Shown: positions 62,480 to 64,000 of the stretch, piece after piece
Layout: every line of letters begins with the position of its first letter
How positions within the stretch are numbered: the first letter of the stretch is position 1
Source: Lacibacter sp. H375
GTDB taxonomy: Bacteria > Bacteroidota > Bacteroidia > Chitinophagales > Chitinophagaceae
Direction: 5' to 3'
NCBI RefSeq assembly: GCF_037892425.1
Contig: NZ_JBBKTT010000001.1
Location: forward strand, 3,906,001-3,970,000
Length of the DNA: 64,000 nt
The notes under the pieces: generated by a model
Seen by the model: the letters and a program-made list of their open reading frames with translations, nothing else
The model's database searches: none
Told to the model about the DNA's origin: nothing
Translations under genes and position numbers: made by a program

Positions 62480-62524
62480 CAATGGTTGTTGTAAAATTCC
62501 ATTGCAACAACCATTGTTATTTTC
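62480..62524 (+). terminator. Hairpin between the lipoprotein and GH88 genes
   Basis: CAATGGTTGTTG at 62480-62491 pairs perfectly with CAACAACCATTG at 62505-62516 (12 bp, 13-nt loop), followed by TTATTTTC. It may end the binding/import part of the PUL, matching the hairpin after the first PUL's lipoprotein at 4259. Confidence 0.65.
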
Positions 62525-62566
62525 AGCCTTAAACACAACTTGTCCCTTTCGAAAAATAAATATGAT

Positions 62567-63766
62567 ATGAAAGAAAGAATTTTTGTCAGCGTTGCAATTT
62601 TAGTATGTTTTTTTTCAACAGCAACTTCACAAAACAAAAAGGAATCAAAATTATTCAATGATGCTGCTGCACAAACGGCCGTTCTGCTGGGTGAAGTTGC
62701 AAAAAAACGGGCAGCAAATCCTGAGCTTGTATTTCCACGTACGATTGAAAAAGGTGAACTGAAAATGATTTCCTCACGTGATTGGACCTGTGGTTTTTTT
62801 CCGGGTGTGCTATGGTTTTTGTATGAATACACAGGTAAAGCTGAATGGAAAGATCAAGCTGAAAGCTTTACAAAACCAATTGAGAGAGAAAAAACAAACA
62901 GCGGTACGCATGACATGGGCTTTAAAGTGTATTGCAGTTTTGGTACAGGTTACCGGATTACAAAAAATGAATTATACAAAGATGTAATTATTCAATCGGC
63001 TAAAACATTAATTACCCGGTTTCGTCCCATTACAGGAACAATCCGTTCCTGGGATCACAATAGAGATAAGTGGGGGTATCCTGTGATCATTGATAATATG
63101 ATGAATCTTGAGTTGTTATTTGCAGCAACACAACTGAGCGGCGATTCATCGTTTTACAAAATTGCAGTAACGCATGCAAATACGACTATGAAAAATCATT
63201 TCCGTGCAGATTACAGTTCTTATCATGTTGTTGACTACGATACCATCACCGGTAATGTAATTAAAAAAACAACACACCAGGGATATGCAAATGAATCAGC
63301 ATGGTCAAGAGGACAAGCATGGGGTTTGTACGGTTATACGATGTGTTATCGTTTCACCAAAAATGAAAAGTACTTACAAATGGCAGAGAAGATTGCAGCC
63401 TTTATGACAAAGCATACGAATTTTCCAAAAGACTTTGTTCCGTATTACGATTATAATGCACCCGGCATCCCCAATGAACCAAGAGATGCATCAGCAGCAG
63501 CAATTATGGCTTCGGCATTGTATGAATTAAGCCTGTATAGTAAAAAGAACAGAGCGTATAAAAAGATAGCTGATGCGGTTGTAAAAAATCTTACCAACAG
63601 TTACCGTTCGGCCATCGGCGAAAATAAAGGGTTCATTTTATTGCACAGTACGGGTTCCAAACCTTCTAATAGTGAAGTGGATGTGCCATTGAACTATGCT
63701 GATTATTATTACCTCGAAGCATTGCTGCGTTCGAAGAAATTAAAAGAAAAGAAACCGTTGTTTTAA
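62567..63766 (+). CDS. GH88 unsaturated glucuronyl hydrolase
   Basis: I choose the ATG at 62567 (MKERIFVSVAI), giving a signal peptide ending near STATSQ; the frame opens at 62540. The 399-residue (alpha/alpha)6-barrel protein has SRDWTCGFFPGVLWFLYEYTG, the first catalytic Asp in HDMGFKVYCSFGTGY (Asp116), the second in VIIDNMMNLELLFAA (Asp176), ANESAWSRGQAWGLYGY and EPRDASAAAIMASALYEL. GH88 removes the unsaturated uronyl group left by polysaccharide lyases. Combined with the PL6 gene downstream, this supports a uronic-acid polysaccharide as substrate. Confidence 0.93.
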   Translation: MKERIFVSVAILVCFFSTATSQNKKESKLFNDAAAQTAVLLGEVAKKRAANPELVFPRTIEKGELKMISSRDWTCGFFPGVLWFLYEYTGKAEWKDQAESFTKPIEREKTNSGTHDMGFKVYCSFGTGYRITKNELYKDVIIQSAKTLITRFRPITGTIRSWDHNRDKWGYPVIIDNMMNLELLFAATQLSGDSSFYKIAVTHANTTMKNHFRADYSSYHVVDYDTITGNVIKKTTHQGYANESAWSRGQAWGLYGYTMCYRFTKNEKYLQMAEKIAAFMTKHTNFPKDFVPYYDYNAPGIPNEPRDASAAAIMASALYELSLYSKKNRAYKKIADAVVKNLTNSYRSAIGENKGFILLHSTGSKPSNSEVDVPLNYADYYYLEALLRSKKLKEKKPLF

Positions 63767-63801
63767 AACCTTGCTAACGGCATAAGAGCGAAAATTTTAA
63801 G

Positions 63802-64000
63802 ATGAAAAGAAAATTGATGACCGTTTTGTTTTTCAGCCTGCTTGCAACAGAGAAATTGTTTGCTGATGCTGTAACAGTAGCTTCTATTGCAGAGCTTCAA
63901 CAGGCGATCAATACTGCAAAGCCCGGTGACATCATTGTGTTGAAGAATGGGGTTTATACAACCACTGCTGAAATCCTGATTGGTACTGCAGGAACAAAAA
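63802..64000 (+). CDS. PL6-family polysaccharide lyase, start only
   Basis: The gene begins at ATG 63802 and runs off the end, with 66 residues visible. A signal peptide (MKRKLMTVLFFSLLATEKLFA) is followed by VTVASIAELQQAINTAKPGD, then IIVLKNGVYTTTAEILI, the opening of the parallel beta-helix in PL6 enzymes (alginate lyase and chondroitinase B type). PL6 uses a calcium-dependent beta-elimination to leave an unsaturated uronic acid. It is 35 bp after GH88 and likely co-transcribed. The catalytic Lys/Arg residues are outside the window, so the match rests on the N-terminal segment. Confidence 0.75.
   Translation, partial: MKRKLMTVLFFSLLATEKLFADAVTVASIAELQQAINTAKPGDIIVLKNGVYTTTAEILIGTAGTK

Overview
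The window is a stretch of a Bacteroidota chromosome, most likely from the family Chitinophagaceae. The evidence is two SusC/SusD-type loci, a protein with a C-terminal type IX secretion (T9SS) sorting domain, several promoters of the Bacteroidota form (TTTG about 20 nt before TAnnTTTG), an archaeal/eukaryote-type ProS, a TamA-like lipoprotein (TamL), and many lipoproteins with Bacteroidota-style signals. The family assignment is an inference from gene content and style.

Layout. (1) 1-14.7 kb is a polysaccharide/glycoprotein utilisation locus that begins before the window: the end of a SusC, then SusD, a DUF1735 + F5/8C lipoprotein, a lipoprotein with an HExxH motif, a GH92 alpha-mannosidase fused to a basic-secretory-protein (BSP) metallopeptidase-like domain, a second GH92, a GH43 on the opposite strand, a GH2, and a decayed remnant that looks like the head of a GH76 gene joined to the tail of a GH43 gene. 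The theme is alpha-mannose-rich glycans, perhaps glycoproteins. (2) 15-19.7 kb encodes a small secreted protein and a 1395-residue T9SS cargo with Asp-box propellers, Ig-like, F5/8C and DNRLRE/CBM96-like domains. (3) 20-32 kb is mostly housekeeping: a PepSY-like secreted protein, tRNA-Leu(CAG), an EamA transporter, dapD, a GT4, a CCA-adding enzyme, a pRiA4b ORF-3-like protein, miaA, an OmpP1/FadL porin, an odd low-complexity lipoprotein and proS. (4) 32-33.5 kb has DUF2752 followed by three tandem CCC-motif-type small membrane proteins. (5) 33.5-39.9 kb is a MoxR cluster: RDD on one strand, and SpoIIM, DUF4129, DUF4350, MoxR and DUF58 on the other. (6) 39.9-46.9 kb has a DUF2238 protein, truB, tamL, a SpoU methyltransferase, an NAD(P)-binding protein and two secreted proteins of unknown function. 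(7) 46.9-52.8 kb is a long minus-strand operon: a dihydroorotase homologue lacking most metal ligands, DUF4199, a GT2, an AT-rich orphan gene, a GT4, gmhA and gmhB. (8) After tRNA-Pro(GGG), 53.3-64 kb is a second PUL: LacI and AraC regulators, SusC, SusD, a fasciclin-like lipoprotein, an Ig-like lipoprotein, GH88, and the start of a PL6-type lyase running off the end. GH88 plus PL6 points to a uronic-acid polysaccharide such as alginate or a dermatan/chondroitin-type glycan.

How the parts work together. In each PUL, SusC/SusD imports glycan pieces. The lipoproteins probably bind substrate at the cell surface, and the enzymes trim it to sugars. In the second PUL, a lyase would produce unsaturated uronyl ends that GH88 removes. 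The minus-strand operon supplies heptose precursors and glycosyltransferases for surface polysaccharide.

The observations most worth following are the mannosidase-peptidase fusion next to another HExxH lipoprotein, the catalytically dead-looking dihydroorotase, the fasciclin-like lipoprotein in a PUL, the AT-rich gene fitted with 4-nt overlaps into a glycosyltransferase operon, and the scar of a GH76/GH43 deletion. I found no CRISPR array, no complete insertion sequence, no rRNA and no clear phage or plasmid genes.
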